From contig JAKANO010000005.1 in NCBI GenBank assembly GCA_021812385.1, positions 1 through 64,000 on the forward strand: a stretch of 64,000 nt of DNA. Direction: 5' to 3'. The translations under genes were made by a program, and so were the position numbers. The stretch is from Pseudomonadota bacterium (GTDB lineage Bacteria; Pseudomonadota; Gammaproteobacteria; Burkholderiales; Thiobacteraceae). Below, piece by piece: positions 53,170 to 61,384 of this stretch. The notes below the pieces were generated by a model. The model saw only the letters and a list, made by a program, of their open reading frames with translations, made no database searches and was not told where the DNA came from. Position 1 is the stretch's first letter, and each line of letters starts with the position of its first letter.

Positions 53170-53709
53170 TTAAGCTGCGCGCCGCCCGCATTTCTGCAAT
53201 TTCCACCCCCGCGCGCCCTTTTGGAGGTGCGCAATGGCCAGCGGGTGCGGCTTGCCGCAGCCGCAGGTGCCCGGCCCGATTTTCTCGTGTTTCAGGTTTG
53301 GATTAAGCGCCGCCAAGTAAACCTTGCAGTCTTCTTGAATGCGCGCATTCACCACCACGGTCTGACCGACATCGCCCGTACTGCCAATGACGGGAATGGG
53401 GGTGGTCTGTATTTCGCAATATTCCACCACCACATAGCATTCGCTTGCGCCCTTGAGGACGGCGATGTCTACGCAGCCGCGCAGATAGATTTCATTGCCG
53501 GCGCAGTCGATGGCCACGCCTGGCTCCACATGCACTTTGCCGCCCATGATCGAGACATCGAGTCCCGCCACCACGCCCCAGCCGTGCAGATAGCGGTTGT
53601 GCAGGCGCTGTTTGTCGATGAAGTAAGCTTGCTCGAGATTGAAATCATCCGCGCTCAAGATGCGGCCATTGAAATAATTCAGGCGTTCTAGCTTGGGAAA
53701 TTTATTCAC
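53170..53709 (-). CDS. Unrecognised protein with 'NYFNGRILSADDFNLEQ' head domain
   Basis: 179 aa from the GTG at 53709, which overlaps the stop of the upstream gene (GTGA). The N-terminal part ('LERLNYFNGRILSADDFNLEQAYFIDKQRLHNRYLHGWGVVAGL') resembles a short domain found in proteins associated with phage-tail-like particles and in stand-alone proteins. The middle is beta-rich. A C-terminal 'GPGTCGCGKPHPLAIAHL' cluster of Cys/His could bind metal. No function assigned. Confidence 0.65.
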   Translation of the reverse strand: MNKFPKLERLNYFNGRILSADDFNLEQAYFIDKQRLHNRYLHGWGVVAGLDVSIMGGKVHVEPGVAIDCAGNEIYLRGCVDIAVLKGASECYVVVEYCEIQTTPIPVIGSTGDVGQTVVVNARIQEDCKVYLAALNPNLKHEKIGPGTCGCGKPHPLAIAHLQKGARGWKLQKCGRRAA

Positions 53710-54527
53710 GGCGTGAACTCCACACACAGATTAGGCAGTGCAATGCCCTGAATTTCCATGCACCAAGTTTCGCCGGCGTGCAGCAGCTGCGCGTTGGTGA
53801 TGGTGCCGGTAGTAACCAGTTCGTTTGCCTGGAGCGGCAGGGTCTGCGGCTGCTTGGCCAGCACCGCCATGAGCTGCGCGATGGCCGCCAATGGGCTGCC
53901 CAACACGGCGGCGCCGGTGCCGGACTCGCGCAGCGTGCCGTTGCACGACAAGGCCAGGGAAAAGCGCTCTAGCGCTGCGATGAAATCCGCGCCCAGCCGA
54001 TCAACAGGCTGGGGATCGCCCACCAGCAGCATGGCATGCAGCGTGCCGTCGGCGAGCGCGTCGGCAACCTGTAATTTCCAATCCGGATAATGCGCGTGCA
54101 CGATCTCGAATCCGGGGGCGACCCAGTCTACGCACGCGAGTATTTCCGCGAGGCTGCCGTTCGGCGGTGGCGCTGCGTGAAAGTGAAATACGATCTCCGG
54201 CTCGATCTTGGGTGCGAGCAGTTTTCCGATGCTGCAAGTTTGCGCTTGGCCGCGCACGTGCACCACGGTGTGGTTATACACATGCGCCCACACCGGATCG
54301 CTGATGCCAAAGCGCGGCCATAAATCGGGATTGGTGTAGCCGATCTTGCGCCCGACGGAAACGGCGCCAGCCTGACCCCGCGCTTGGTGAATCAAATCCG
54401 CAACGGCGTACCCGGCGGCGACATCGAAATCACTATGTTGCGATGTAAACGGTGTGATCTGGCGCGACTCATCTTGCGCCTGCTGTATCTGGCGTGCGAA
54501 GGCATGAAGATCGGTTGCTGCTGGCAT
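53706..54527 (-). CDS. Fumarylacetoacetate hydrolase-fold protein (2-keto-4-pentenoate hydratase-like)
   Basis: 273 aa from the ATG at 54527 with GGAG upstream; the track start adds seven residues. 'AVSVGRKIGYTNPDLWPRFGISDPVWAHV' and 'PKIEPEIVFHF' contain the conserved Lys and metal-binding Glu pair of the MhpD/DmpE hydratase group, and 'WVAPGFEIVHAHYPDWK' the further acidic ligand. In aromatic meta-cleavage pathways such enzymes hydrate 2-hydroxypentadienoate, but no other pathway genes are adjacent, so the role is open. Confidence 0.85.
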   Translation of the reverse strand: MPAATDLHAFARQIQQAQDESRQITPFTSQHSDFDVAAGYAVADLIHQARGQAGAVSVGRKIGYTNPDLWPRFGISDPVWAHVYNHTVVHVRGQAQTCSIGKLLAPKIEPEIVFHFHAAPPPNGSLAEILACVDWVAPGFEIVHAHYPDWKLQVADALADGTLHAMLLVGDPQPVDRLGADFIAALERFSLALSCNGTLRESGTGAAVLGSPLAAIAQLMAVLAKQPQTLPLQANELVTTGTITNAQLLHAGETWCMEIQGIALPNLCVEFTP

Positions 54528-54754
54528 GCGTGCTACTCCGAATGGCATTAGATTTTGTAGGGCCCATGCGAGCAGCCCGATCCCTATGCTATAGCAAGCG
54601 CCGTCGAGACATCAACGACAGCGCCGACAGTTCCAACACAAAGGCTGCGACGGCTCATCATGCCCCATTTAAAGTGGAGCGCAATCAATCAATTAGCACG
54701 ACTTCTATACATGGCATGGCGCTTGCAAAAGAGCAGACAAGCCCTTCATTTTGG

Positions 54755-55012
54755 ATGCGCAACATGCGCCACTATCAACTCACCCCAAACTTAGCCCTGA
54801 CCATCAATCCCTGCCACCCGGCGTTTCGCTGGTTCGCGGGCAAGACCAACCGGCTTGCGCTGTACAACCTGAGCCTATGCGGCGTGGAAATGAATCTCTA
54901 TATCGCACGCCACTGGGATTATCCGGCTTGGGAACCAGATGGGGAAGAAGAGGATGCCGAGTTTGTAGAAGGCAGCGCGCTGGACGCAGAAGCAAGCACC
55001 AACAATTCCTAG
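54755..55012 (+). CDS. Possible small protein, low support
   Basis: About 85 aa if started at 54755; the longer track ORF begins inside the opposite-strand hydratase gene. The reading 'PNLALTINPCHPAFRWFAGKTNRLALYNLSLCGVEMNLYIARHWDYPAW' followed by an acidic tail looks protein-like, but no ribosome site was found. The 3' end overlaps the convergent dehydrogenase gene by 4 bp. Confidence 0.35.
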   Translation: MRNMRHYQLTPNLALTINPCHPAFRWFAGKTNRLALYNLSLCGVEMNLYIARHWDYPAWEPDGEEEDAEFVEGSALDAEASTNNS

Positions 55013-55959
55013 GCCACGCGATTGCACGGGCTGCCCGCAACGTAGGCTTCAATATTGTCCAACAACTGATCCGCCAGAATCTGCATCGCCTCGCGGCTCG
55101 ACCAAGCCACGTGCGGCGTGAGAATGAAATTCGGCAGGTTCAAATCCAGCAAGCGGTTGCCCTGGCGTGGCGGCTCCTCCGCCAGCACGTCGAAGCCAGC
55201 GCCGGCGATGCGCCCGGTTTTCAATGCAGCCTCCAAGGCCGCTTCGTCCACCAGATTGCCGCGCGCGGTATTGATCAGCAAAGCCGTTGGCTTCATGAGA
55301 TTGAATTCGCGCTCGGCGATCAGGTGGCGCGTGACATCGGTGAGCGGCGCATGCAGCGTCAGCACATCGGCTGCGCGCAGCACAGCATCGAATGCGCTGT
55401 AGCCTGCGCGCATCGTCCCCGCGCCCTTGTGCTCCGCGAGCAATACGTGCATGCCGAAGGCTTCGGCGAGCTTGCGCACCGCCTGCCCCAACACACCGGA
55501 ACCGACAATACCCAGGGTGCTGCCGTGCAGATCGTTCATCGGTTGGGTAAATAAACAAAACTGCTCGGCTTGCTGCCACAAACCATTCTGCAAATCTTGG
55601 CGCCACCCCAGCAAATTGCGCCGCAACGCCAGCATCAGCATGAACACATGCTCTGGCACGGTGTGCACGGCATAGTTGCGGATATTGGAAACGACGATGC
55701 CCTGTTCGCGGCAGTAGGCGAGATCGATGTTGTCGGTGCCGGTCGCGGCGGCGGCGATCATTTTCACCTGCGGCGTCTGCGCCAGAATTTCGCCCGACAG
55801 CTTCACCTTATTCGACACCACGATCTGCGCATCTGCAATGCGCGCGACGACTTCGTCTGGCTGAGTTTGGTCGTAGTCCTGCCAGGCATGCGCGAATTTG
55901 GGCGCGCGCAGCGTCGCCACCAAGCTGGCGCGATCGAGGAAGACGATTTTGTGATTCAT
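55009..55959 (-). CDS. D-2-hydroxyacid dehydrogenase (glycerate/hydroxypyruvate reductase type)
   Basis: 316 aa. NAD-binding 'TLGIVGSGVLGQAVRKLAE', catalytic Arg in 'LINTARGNLVDE', Glu in 'DVLAEEPP' and His in 'LTPHVAW'. 'AAAATGTDNIDLAYCREQGIVVSN' is typical of HprA-like enzymes. Together with the GarR-type reductase gene upstream on the same strand it suggests interconversion of glyoxylate, hydroxypyruvate and glycerate. The two genes are separated by 200 bp filled with a nested inverted repeat. Confidence 0.9.
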   Translation of the reverse strand: MNHKIVFLDRASLVATLRAPKFAHAWQDYDQTQPDEVVARIADAQIVVSNKVKLSGEILAQTPQVKMIAAAATGTDNIDLAYCREQGIVVSNIRNYAVHTVPEHVFMLMLALRRNLLGWRQDLQNGLWQQAEQFCLFTQPMNDLHGSTLGIVGSGVLGQAVRKLAEAFGMHVLLAEHKGAGTMRAGYSAFDAVLRAADVLTLHAPLTDVTRHLIAEREFNLMKPTALLINTARGNLVDEAALEAALKTGRIAGAGFDVLAEEPPRQGNRLLDLNLPNFILTPHVAWSSREAMQILADQLLDNIEAYVAGSPCNRVA

Positions 55960-55975
55960 GTAAATCCTTTTTTCA

Positions 55976-56144
55976 CCACGGAGTACACAGAGTACACGGA
56001 GTAAAGCAGAAGCATTTCACCGCGAAGGACGCAAAGGATCGCGAAGGAAACCCGGTCTTGATTTTCCTTTGCGATCCTTTGCGTCCTTCGCGGTCAGCGC
56101 TTTTTGCTCTTGGGTTTCCTCCGTGTCCTCCGCGTACTCCGTGG
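55976..56144. repeat. 169-bp nested inverted repeat
   Basis: The inner arms (56019-56042 and 56071-56094) are perfect over 24 bp, ACCGCGAAGGACGCAAAGGA... with its complement. The outer arms (CCACGGAGTACACAGAGTAC... at 55976 and its complement ending 56144) match with about five mismatches over 30 bp. The whole spacer between the two dehydrogenase genes could fold into one long stem. The sequence type ('ACGGAGTACACGGAG', 'CCGCGAAGGACGCAAAGG') is a widespread intergenic repeat style. Confidence 0.88.
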
Positions 56145-56159
56145 TTCAAGCTTGTTGCA

Positions 56160-57044
56160 TCAACGCTCCACGCCCGACATGCGCTCGATGATTTTCATCA
56201 CCGCCGCCGAATCCAATTCGGCATCGCCGGTGCCCATCAGCGCATTCATGTGCTGCATCACCAGCGCCGCGGCGGGCAGCGCCAAGCCCATCTCTTTTGC
56301 CGTCTGCATCACGATATTCATGTCCTTCTGATGCAGCTTGGTCTTGAAGCCGGGTTGGTAATTGTTGTCCAGCATGCGCTTGCCGTGCACTTCCAAAATG
56401 CGGCTGCCGGCGAAACCGCCCAGCAGCGCATCGCGCACCTTGGCCGGGTCCACGCCGCTTTTGCGCGCGAAGGTGAGCGCTTCGGCGACCGCTTCGATGG
56501 TCACCGCCACTACGATCTGGTTGCAGGCTTTGGCCACTTGCCCCGCGCCGTTGTCGCCCACCAACACGATATTTTTTCCCATGGCCTCGAACAGCGGCTT
56601 TACGCGCTCGAACACGGCCGGCTTGCCGCCGACCATGATGGACAGGGTGCCGTTGATGGCGCCGACATCGCCGCCGGAAACCGGCGCATCCAGCATCTCA
56701 AGGCCGCGCGCCTGCAAGTCCTTGGCAAAGCGCCGCGTTGCGGTGGGCGAGATCGTGCTCATGTCCACCACCACCGCGCCCGGCTTCGCGCCGTGGATCA
56801 CGCCGTTTTCTTGGAAGATGACCTGCTCCACATCCGGCGTATCGGCCACCATGATGAAAATCACATCGGCTGACGCCGCCACCGCAGCCGCCGTATCGCA
56901 GGCAATGCAGCCCGCCTGCGCCAGCGGCGCCATGGATGCTGGGCGCCGCGCATGCACGAAGACTTGATGCCCGGCTTTATGCAAATTAAGCGCCATGGGA
57001 TGGCCCATGATGCCGAGGCCAATGAATCCTACTTGTGTTGTCAT
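56160..57044 (-). CDS. garR: 2-hydroxy-3-oxopropionate reductase (tartronate semialdehyde reductase)
   Basis: 294 aa from the ATG at 57044 with AAGGAAGG upstream; the track start adds 37 residues of leader. A beta-hydroxyacid dehydrogenase: NAD fold 'VGFIGLGIMGHPMALNL', substrate signature 'LDAPVSGGDVGAINGTL', and catalytic Lys in 'GQVAKACNQIVVA'. It reduces tartronate semialdehyde to glycerate. No glyoxylate carboligase is seen nearby; aceB at 17 kb is another glyoxylate consumer. Confidence 0.92.
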   Translation of the reverse strand: MTTQVGFIGLGIMGHPMALNLHKAGHQVFVHARRPASMAPLAQAGCIACDTAAAVAASADVIFIMVADTPDVEQVIFQENGVIHGAKPGAVVVDMSTISPTATRRFAKDLQARGLEMLDAPVSGGDVGAINGTLSIMVGGKPAVFERVKPLFEAMGKNIVLVGDNGAGQVAKACNQIVVAVTIEAVAEALTFARKSGVDPAKVRDALLGGFAGSRILEVHGKRMLDNNYQPGFKTKLHQKDMNIVMQTAKEMGLALPAAALVMQHMNALMGTGDAELDSAAVMKIIERMSGVER

Positions 57045-57353
57045 CGTATTGCCTTCCTTGTTTCGCGCATCACTAAACAGCCACCAGTCAGCCCGCTCCT
57101 CCCAGGGGGGTGTTGGCTCTAATTTTTCTTTCCACACGACCGCCGCAAAAGTCAAACCTGGGTGAATCTCCCGGCAGAGCCTGGGGTTTACCTCACAGAA
57201 TTATTTTAATTAAGTCGCCCGGCAATACCTACAAAAATTATTTTCTCCGGGGAATAAAACCCAAGCCCGCCTGTTTACCCCGTGAAGGAACAGCATCCGC
57301 TGTTTCCAGCGTAGGTAGCGACAGCAACAATCACACTCATTTCTGGAGGAAAT
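57045..57353 (+). other. 309-bp divergent spacer upstream of the secreted-protein gene
   Basis: No gene. The left end carries the garR leader. The right half holds the GGAATA-N14-CTGTTT element (57251-57276) and a strong GGAGGAAAT ribosome site before the ATG at 57354. Nothing else was recognised. Confidence 0.5.
57251..57276 (+). promoter_or_regulatory. Candidate ECF-sigma promoter A (GGAATA-N14-CTGTTT)
   Basis: GGAATA at 57251-57256 and CTGTTT at 57271-57276 are 14 bp apart. The same two boxes with the same spacing occur at 58095-58120. Both lie in front of genes for exported proteins next to an ECF sigma factor gene. Confidence 0.5.
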
Positions 57354-58007
57354 ATGTTCAAAGCAACAACACGCGCTTTCACCCTATCCGCCGCCCTCAT
57401 CGCCCTGGCCAGCGCCTTTAGCAGCAGTGTTTCGGCCATGGACGTGGATGATGACAACGACGGCGACGATATCGCCCATATCCAAATTTTCGCCCCCGGC
57501 AAAGGGGATGTGGCAGGCATTGGCAGCCGCGCTTTTCTGGTCGATATGGCGATTCAATTCAGCACGAACCTGGCCGCGACCGGCGTGACGCCGGAATTGA
57601 CGGGGCCCGGCCCCTTGCAAGGTGCCGGTCCATTTCCCGGCACCTTCGGTCCTGGCGCCAATGCGGATCATTTTCCCGGCTTAGTGGTGCTGTTGAGCTC
57701 CACCACCATCGGCGCCGGCCCGGGGCAGAATGTGGCCAATCTGTTCAACATCAATACGGTCACCAACCAGGATGCCAAGGGCACCGAAATTTGGTCTACC
57801 TGGATCGTGGGTGCGCCCAACAGTTTTGGCAAAGTGGGCGAAAAGACGCCGTCACGCCTGATGGTCGCCGTGGTGGAAGGCGCGGCGCCGAATGTCGTGC
57901 TCGACATGGATAACAATGGCGTCATCAACAAGAAGGATCTGAAGTTGATGGGTTATAAGGTGATCTCCAATACGCCGAAAGTGGATTTCACCGTTAACGG
58001 GTTTTAA
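57354..58007 (+). CDS. Exported protein with EF-hand/dockerin-like calcium loop, unrecognised
   Basis: 217 aa. The signal peptide is 'FTLSAALIALASAFSSSVSA'. The mature start is acidic (DVDDDNDGDD). The body is Gly/Pro-rich ('GPGPLQGAGPFPGTFGPGAN'). Near the C-terminus 'DMDNNGVINKKDL' fits the Dx(D/N)xDG-type calcium loop of dockerin/EF-hand motifs. No family recognised. It has a GGAGGAAAT site, its own terminator, and a putative ECF promoter, so it is probably a single-gene member of the sigma regulon. Confidence 0.72.
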   Translation: MFKATTRAFTLSAALIALASAFSSSVSAMDVDDDNDGDDIAHIQIFAPGKGDVAGIGSRAFLVDMAIQFSTNLAATGVTPELTGPGPLQGAGPFPGTFGPGANADHFPGLVVLLSSTTIGAGPGQNVANLFNINTVTNQDAKGTEIWSTWIVGAPNSFGKVGEKTPSRLMVAVVEGAAPNVVLDMDNNGVINKKDLKLMGYKVISNTPKVDFTVNGF

Positions 58008-58020
58008 TTTGTTGTGGTTG

Positions 58021-58057
58021 GGGCAGATACATTCGCGTGTATCTGCCCATTTTTTTG
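58021..58057 (+). terminator. Rho-independent terminator
   Basis: GGGCAGATACA and TGTATCTGCCC form an 11-bp stem with loop TTCGCG, followed by A and eight T. It lies 13 bp after the stop of the 217-aa secreted-protein gene. Confidence 0.95.
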
Positions 58058-58094
58058 TCCAGGCGACCCTACCGCAATAAATTTTTCACGCAGC

Positions 58095-58120
58095 GGAATA
58101 TTTGTGCACCCGGACTGTTC
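58095..58120 (+). promoter_or_regulatory. Candidate ECF-sigma promoter B (GGAATA-N14-CTGTTC)
   Basis: Second occurrence of the two-box element, 56 bp before the NTF2-like gene start. The spacer length equals that of element A while the spacer sequence differs, which argues for a binding constraint and not a copy. Confidence 0.5.
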
Positions 58121-58176
58121 ATGTCGTAAGCGGCCCATTACGGGAAGCCAAGCCGACAACCTAACTGGAGAGAACA

Positions 58177-58605
58177 ATGAAGATCAGTACAATGCTGTTA
58201 AGCGTGGCGATGTTGGCCACCACCTGTGGCGTATTTGCGGCGGGTGCAAGCGATGAAGCCACCGAGCATGTGAACGCCGTTGCCGCCGGCGACGTCGATA
58301 AGATCATGTCGAATTACGCTGACAACGCGCTGTTCCAATGGGTCGGCGGCCCGTTGGATGGCGCCTATAGCGGCAGCGAGGCGATTCGCGGCGTGTGGGG
58401 CAAATTCGCTAAAGGCAATGCGCCGTTGACCGCTAAGATTGAGCAAGTCTCGGAAAACGCCAATCCCAAAGGCGCGACGGTGTCCGCCAATGTGACGTTC
58501 ACGGGCAAGACCACCATCAAGGTGCGCTACGTCATGGTTTACCGTGAAGGCAAGCTGGTGAATGAAATTTGGCAGATCGACCCGAAGCTCGCGGCCAGTT
58601 ATTAA
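58177..58605 (+). CDS. Exported NTF2/SnoaL-like protein
   Basis: 142 aa. Signal peptide 'MLLSVAMLATTCGVFAAG'. The mature domain shows the cone-shaped NTF2-like pattern: 'HVNAVAAGDVDKIMSNYADNALFQWVGG', 'GSEAIRGVWGKFAKG' and 'VRYVMVYREGKLVNEIWQID'. Such proteins bind small molecules or act in signalling; no catalytic set is obvious. GGAGAGA ribosome site. It lies 83 bp upstream of the sigma factor gene and may be transcribed with it. Confidence 0.8.
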   Translation: MKISTMLLSVAMLATTCGVFAAGASDEATEHVNAVAAGDVDKIMSNYADNALFQWVGGPLDGAYSGSEAIRGVWGKFAKGNAPLTAKIEQVSENANPKGATVSANVTFTGKTTIKVRYVMVYREGKLVNEIWQIDPKLAASY

Positions 58606-58623
58606 TATTTTTTTGAGCAACGC

Positions 58624-58654
58624 ACACCGGCCGCTGCATTGGGGCGGCCGGTGT
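58624..58654 (+). repeat. GC-rich hairpin between the NTF2-like and sigma genes
   Basis: ACACCGGCCGC and GCGGCCGGTGT form an 11-bp stem with a 9-nt loop. No T-run follows, so it may be a weak terminator or an mRNA stabiliser that reduces read-through into the sigma factor gene. Confidence 0.65.
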
Positions 58655-58687
58655 CTTGGAATCAGCAACCCTTGCCGGATTGATTGA

Positions 58688-59182
58688 ATGGCGCAACACC
58701 CTTTTACCGAACACATCCCGAGCTTGCGGCGTTACGCGATTGCCTTGTTGCGGGATCGGGCGCTCGCCGACGATCTGGTGCAAGACACGCTGGAACGCGG
58801 CTTGCATAAATTTTCACTGTTTCAGCGCGGCAGCGATGTACGCGCCTGGCTGTTTACCATCATGCATAACCTGTTCGTGAACCAGCTGCCGAACGCGCGC
58901 AGGTGGCTGCACAACGCACCCCCGGAAGATATCCCCAGCGGCGATGAGCTGGCCGAAGAGATGGTGACGGCGCGCGACTTTATGCAAGCCTTGCAATTAC
59001 TCAGCGTGGAACAGCGCACCATTATTTTATTGATCGGCTTGGAACAGCTATCCTACGAGCAAGCCGCAACCGTATTAAACTTACCCGTGGGCACGGTGAT
59101 GTCGCGCTTGGCGCGCGCCCGCGAACGCTTACGGGTGCTGATGCATGGCGAAACCGGCCCCCAATTGCGGAGAGTCAAATGA
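58688..59182 (+). CDS. ECF-type RNA polymerase sigma factor
   Basis: 164 aa with region 2 ('YAIALLRDRALADDLVQDTLERGLHKFSLFQRGSDVRAWLFTIMHN') and region 4 ('ALQLLSVEQRTIILLIGLEQLSYEQAATVLNLPVGTVMSRLARARERL'). It overlaps the anti-sigma gene by 4 bp (ATGA). A plausible regulon is the two exported-protein genes upstream that share the GGAATA-N14-CTGTT element. Confidence 0.93.
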   Translation: MAQHPFTEHIPSLRRYAIALLRDRALADDLVQDTLERGLHKFSLFQRGSDVRAWLFTIMHNLFVNQLPNARRWLHNAPPEDIPSGDELAEEMVTARDFMQALQLLSVEQRTIILLIGLEQLSYEQAATVLNLPVGTVMSRLARARERLRVLMHGETGPQLRRVK

Positions 59183-59940
59183 CGCAAACAACCCCATTAT
59201 CCGAAGACGACATTCAGGCCTATGTCGATGGCCGCTTGGCGCCGCCACGCCGAGCCGAGGTCGACGCCTATCTGGCCATGAATCCCGACGAGGCAGAGCG
59301 GGTTCGCGCCTACCAGAATCAAAATCAAATGCTGCATGGCTTGTTCGACCGGGTGTTAGACGAACCGCTCCCGGAACAACTCGCTGCGGTCACCGCGGCC
59401 AAAGCGCCGCGCCAACTGTATCGTGTCGCCGCCATGCTCGCCTGGGTCGTCGTCGGCGGTCTGGGCGGTTATCTGCTGCGCGGCGAAGTGACCACCACCG
59501 TCATGGTGGCCGAGCCATTTACCGAACGCGCCGCCGTCGCGCACGTGGTGTACACCGCGGAAATGCTGCACCCGGTGGAAGTCGGCGCGGACCAAGAGGC
59601 GCACCTGGTGCAATGGCTGTCCAAGCGGCTGGGGCATCCGCTGCACACGCCGGACTTGGCGAAGTTTGGCTATCAACTGGTCGGGGGCCGCTTGCTGCCC
59701 GGTGAAAAAGGTGCGGCGGCGCAGTTCATGTACCAAACCAAAACCGGCACGCGCTTGACCTTGTATGTCTCGGTCAAGGACAGCGAAATGGAACAAACCG
59801 CGTTTCGCATCGAGGAAGAAAACGGGCAACCGGTGATGTACTGGGTGGATAACAACCTGGGCTTTGCCTTGGTCGGCGAAAAAGATCGCAAGAAGATGCT
59901 GGAGATCGCGCGTGTCGCGTATCAGTCGATGAGCTTTTAG
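59179..59940 (+). CDS. Transmembrane anti-sigma factor
   Basis: 253 aa. The N-terminal 'LSEDDIQAYVDGRLAPPRRAEVDAYLAMNPDEAERV' is the anti-sigma domain without a zinc-binding HxxxCxxC. A single membrane segment is near residue 80-100 ('AAMLAWVVVGGLGGYLL'). The periplasmic part has 'VEVGADQEAHLVQWLSKRLGHPLHTPDLAKFGYQLVGGRLLP', typical of this class. It should hold the sigma factor until an envelope signal is sensed. Confidence 0.9.
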   Translation: MTQTTPLSEDDIQAYVDGRLAPPRRAEVDAYLAMNPDEAERVRAYQNQNQMLHGLFDRVLDEPLPEQLAAVTAAKAPRQLYRVAAMLAWVVVGGLGGYLLRGEVTTTVMVAEPFTERAAVAHVVYTAEMLHPVEVGADQEAHLVQWLSKRLGHPLHTPDLAKFGYQLVGGRLLPGEKGAAAQFMYQTKTGTRLTLYVSVKDSEMEQTAFRIEEENGQPVMYWVDNNLGFALVGEKDRKKMLEIARVAYQSMSF

Positions 59941-59992
59941 GTTTACTGTCGGGCATCGCCTCCGGCAGTTACATGCGCGCCCTATTCATCCC

Positions 59993-60523
59993 CTATTCAT
60001 CTAGGCGCCCGTGTCGCCAAACCCAGGGCGGCGTTGGATTCTTGCTGTTCCAAAGTCCTAGCCGGTGGATTTTTGCGTTGAACTCCGCTTGCCGATAGTC
60101 GCTTTGCGCCTGCACTGTCAGCGCGGCAGCATTCTGCTGATACCACCACGCCATGCCGGCATTAATTTGCGCCAGCCCAATATCCTTGCCGCCGACGCGC
60201 ACAACACAGATCACCGGCTGATTTGGGCCTTGTTGATTGGAATCGGCCTGCTTGCACTCCGCCGTGGCTGGCTGGTTGAGCGCCAAATTCGCGAGACCGC
60301 TCTTTGCCTGCTGTCCGAAATCCTGCGGCAGTTCCGGCGCGTCTATTCCCGCTAACCGTATCGCGTGCTGCCGATGCTGCGCATCTTGCAGCGTCAGGCT
60401 ATCGCCGTCGGCAATGTCAGTGACCCGGCCCATCATGCTTTCGGCCTGCGCCTGTAGCAAAAATAGCCCGCAGAATGCGAGGGCGGCCATTTTGGCAAGT
60501 GGATTTAGGCGCGGGTTTTGCAT
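59993..60523 (-). CDS. Exported thermonuclease (SNase) family protein
   Basis: 176 aa from the ATG at 60523; the track start adds 25 residues before the signal peptide 'MAALAFCGLFLLQAQA'. The SNase-like fold shows 'GRVTDIADGDSLTLQD', 'IRLAGIDAPELPQDFGQQAK' (Arg and Asp of the active site), 'INAGMAWWYQQ' and 'AEFNAKIHRLGLW'. It probably degrades nucleic acid in the periplasm or outside. Convergent with the anti-sigma gene. Confidence 0.9.
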   Translation of the reverse strand: MQNPRLNPLAKMAALAFCGLFLLQAQAESMMGRVTDIADGDSLTLQDAQHRQHAIRLAGIDAPELPQDFGQQAKSGLANLALNQPATAECKQADSNQQGPNQPVICVVRVGGKDIGLAQINAGMAWWYQQNAAALTVQAQSDYRQAEFNAKIHRLGLWNSKNPTPPWVWRHGRLDE

Positions 60524-60742
60524 ATCGGGTTTTTCGTCATGTCCAGGCTGTCGACATTTGAACCATACTACAAACTGGCCAATAGGCGCATCAAGCACTG
60601 CACCCCTGACACCTGGTTGTCCACACTGCCACCCACGCTTGGCGATTAGGCTTTGCAGCGCATCCTGGTGTCATTCCAGTGTCACAAGAATTTCAGAGTA
60701 TGCCCGTTGCAATTGTGTGTCACTCCAAGAAGGAATATCGCT

Positions 60743-61375
60743 ATGACTAAATCCAGTCAAATCAGTATGCATAAACCTTTCTCCATGATTCGCGAGTTCC
60801 ATCTTGCCGACTGGTTCACGCTCGCCAATGCGGCCTGCGGCACGGGGGCATTGTTCTCCATGATGACCTACCTGCAAACGACCGATGTCCGGCATATCTA
60901 CTATGCGTGCGGCTTGGTGCTTGCCGCTTTAATCTTCGATGTATTGGATGGACGGATTGCGCGGTGGCGACAGCATGATTCTGTTTTGGGTCGTGAGCTC
61001 GACTCTCTGGCCGACATCATCTCCTTCGGCGTAGCGCCCGCCGTGATTGGCTACGGTTGCGGCATGCAGGGTTTATACGACCGGATGGTCTTGGTCTATT
61101 TTGTGGCTTGCGGCGTTTCGCGCTTAGCGCGCTACAACGTGACGGCAGAGGCGCTGTCCGAGGAAGGTAAAGTGAAATACTTCGAAGGGACGCCGATTCC
61201 AACATCGCTGCTGCTGGTGATGTTGCTGTTCACCGCGGCCTTGCAGGGCGCATTGGGCGATTCCCTCTGGTTAGGACAGATTAAATTTGCCGACTTCACG
61301 CTGCATCCCTTGGTGCTGTTGTTTGCAGTCTCCGGCTCTCTGATGGTCAGCCGTATTCGCTTCCCCAAGCTCTGA
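60743..61375 (+). CDS. pssA: CDP-diacylglycerol-serine O-phosphatidyltransferase
   Basis: 210 aa from the ATG at 60743 (AAGGA upstream); the track start is 30 codons too early. The CDP-alcohol phosphatidyltransferase signature DG-xx-AR-x8-G-xxx-D-xxx-D is complete in 'LDGRIARWRQHDSVLGRELDSLAD'. 'FVACGVSRLARYNV' and 'FEGTPIPTSLLLVM' are typical of type II phosphatidylserine synthases. About six membrane segments. It makes phosphatidylserine, the precursor of phosphatidylethanolamine. It lies 9 bp before the next membrane protein gene. Confidence 0.92.
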   Translation: MTKSSQISMHKPFSMIREFHLADWFTLANAACGTGALFSMMTYLQTTDVRHIYYACGLVLAALIFDVLDGRIARWRQHDSVLGRELDSLADIISFGVAPAVIGYGCGMQGLYDRMVLVYFVACGVSRLARYNVTAEALSEEGKVKYFEGTPIPTSLLLVMLLFTAALQGALGDSLWLGQIKFADFTLHPLVLLFAVSGSLMVSRIRFPKL

Positions 61376-61384
61376 GTCGCCGCC

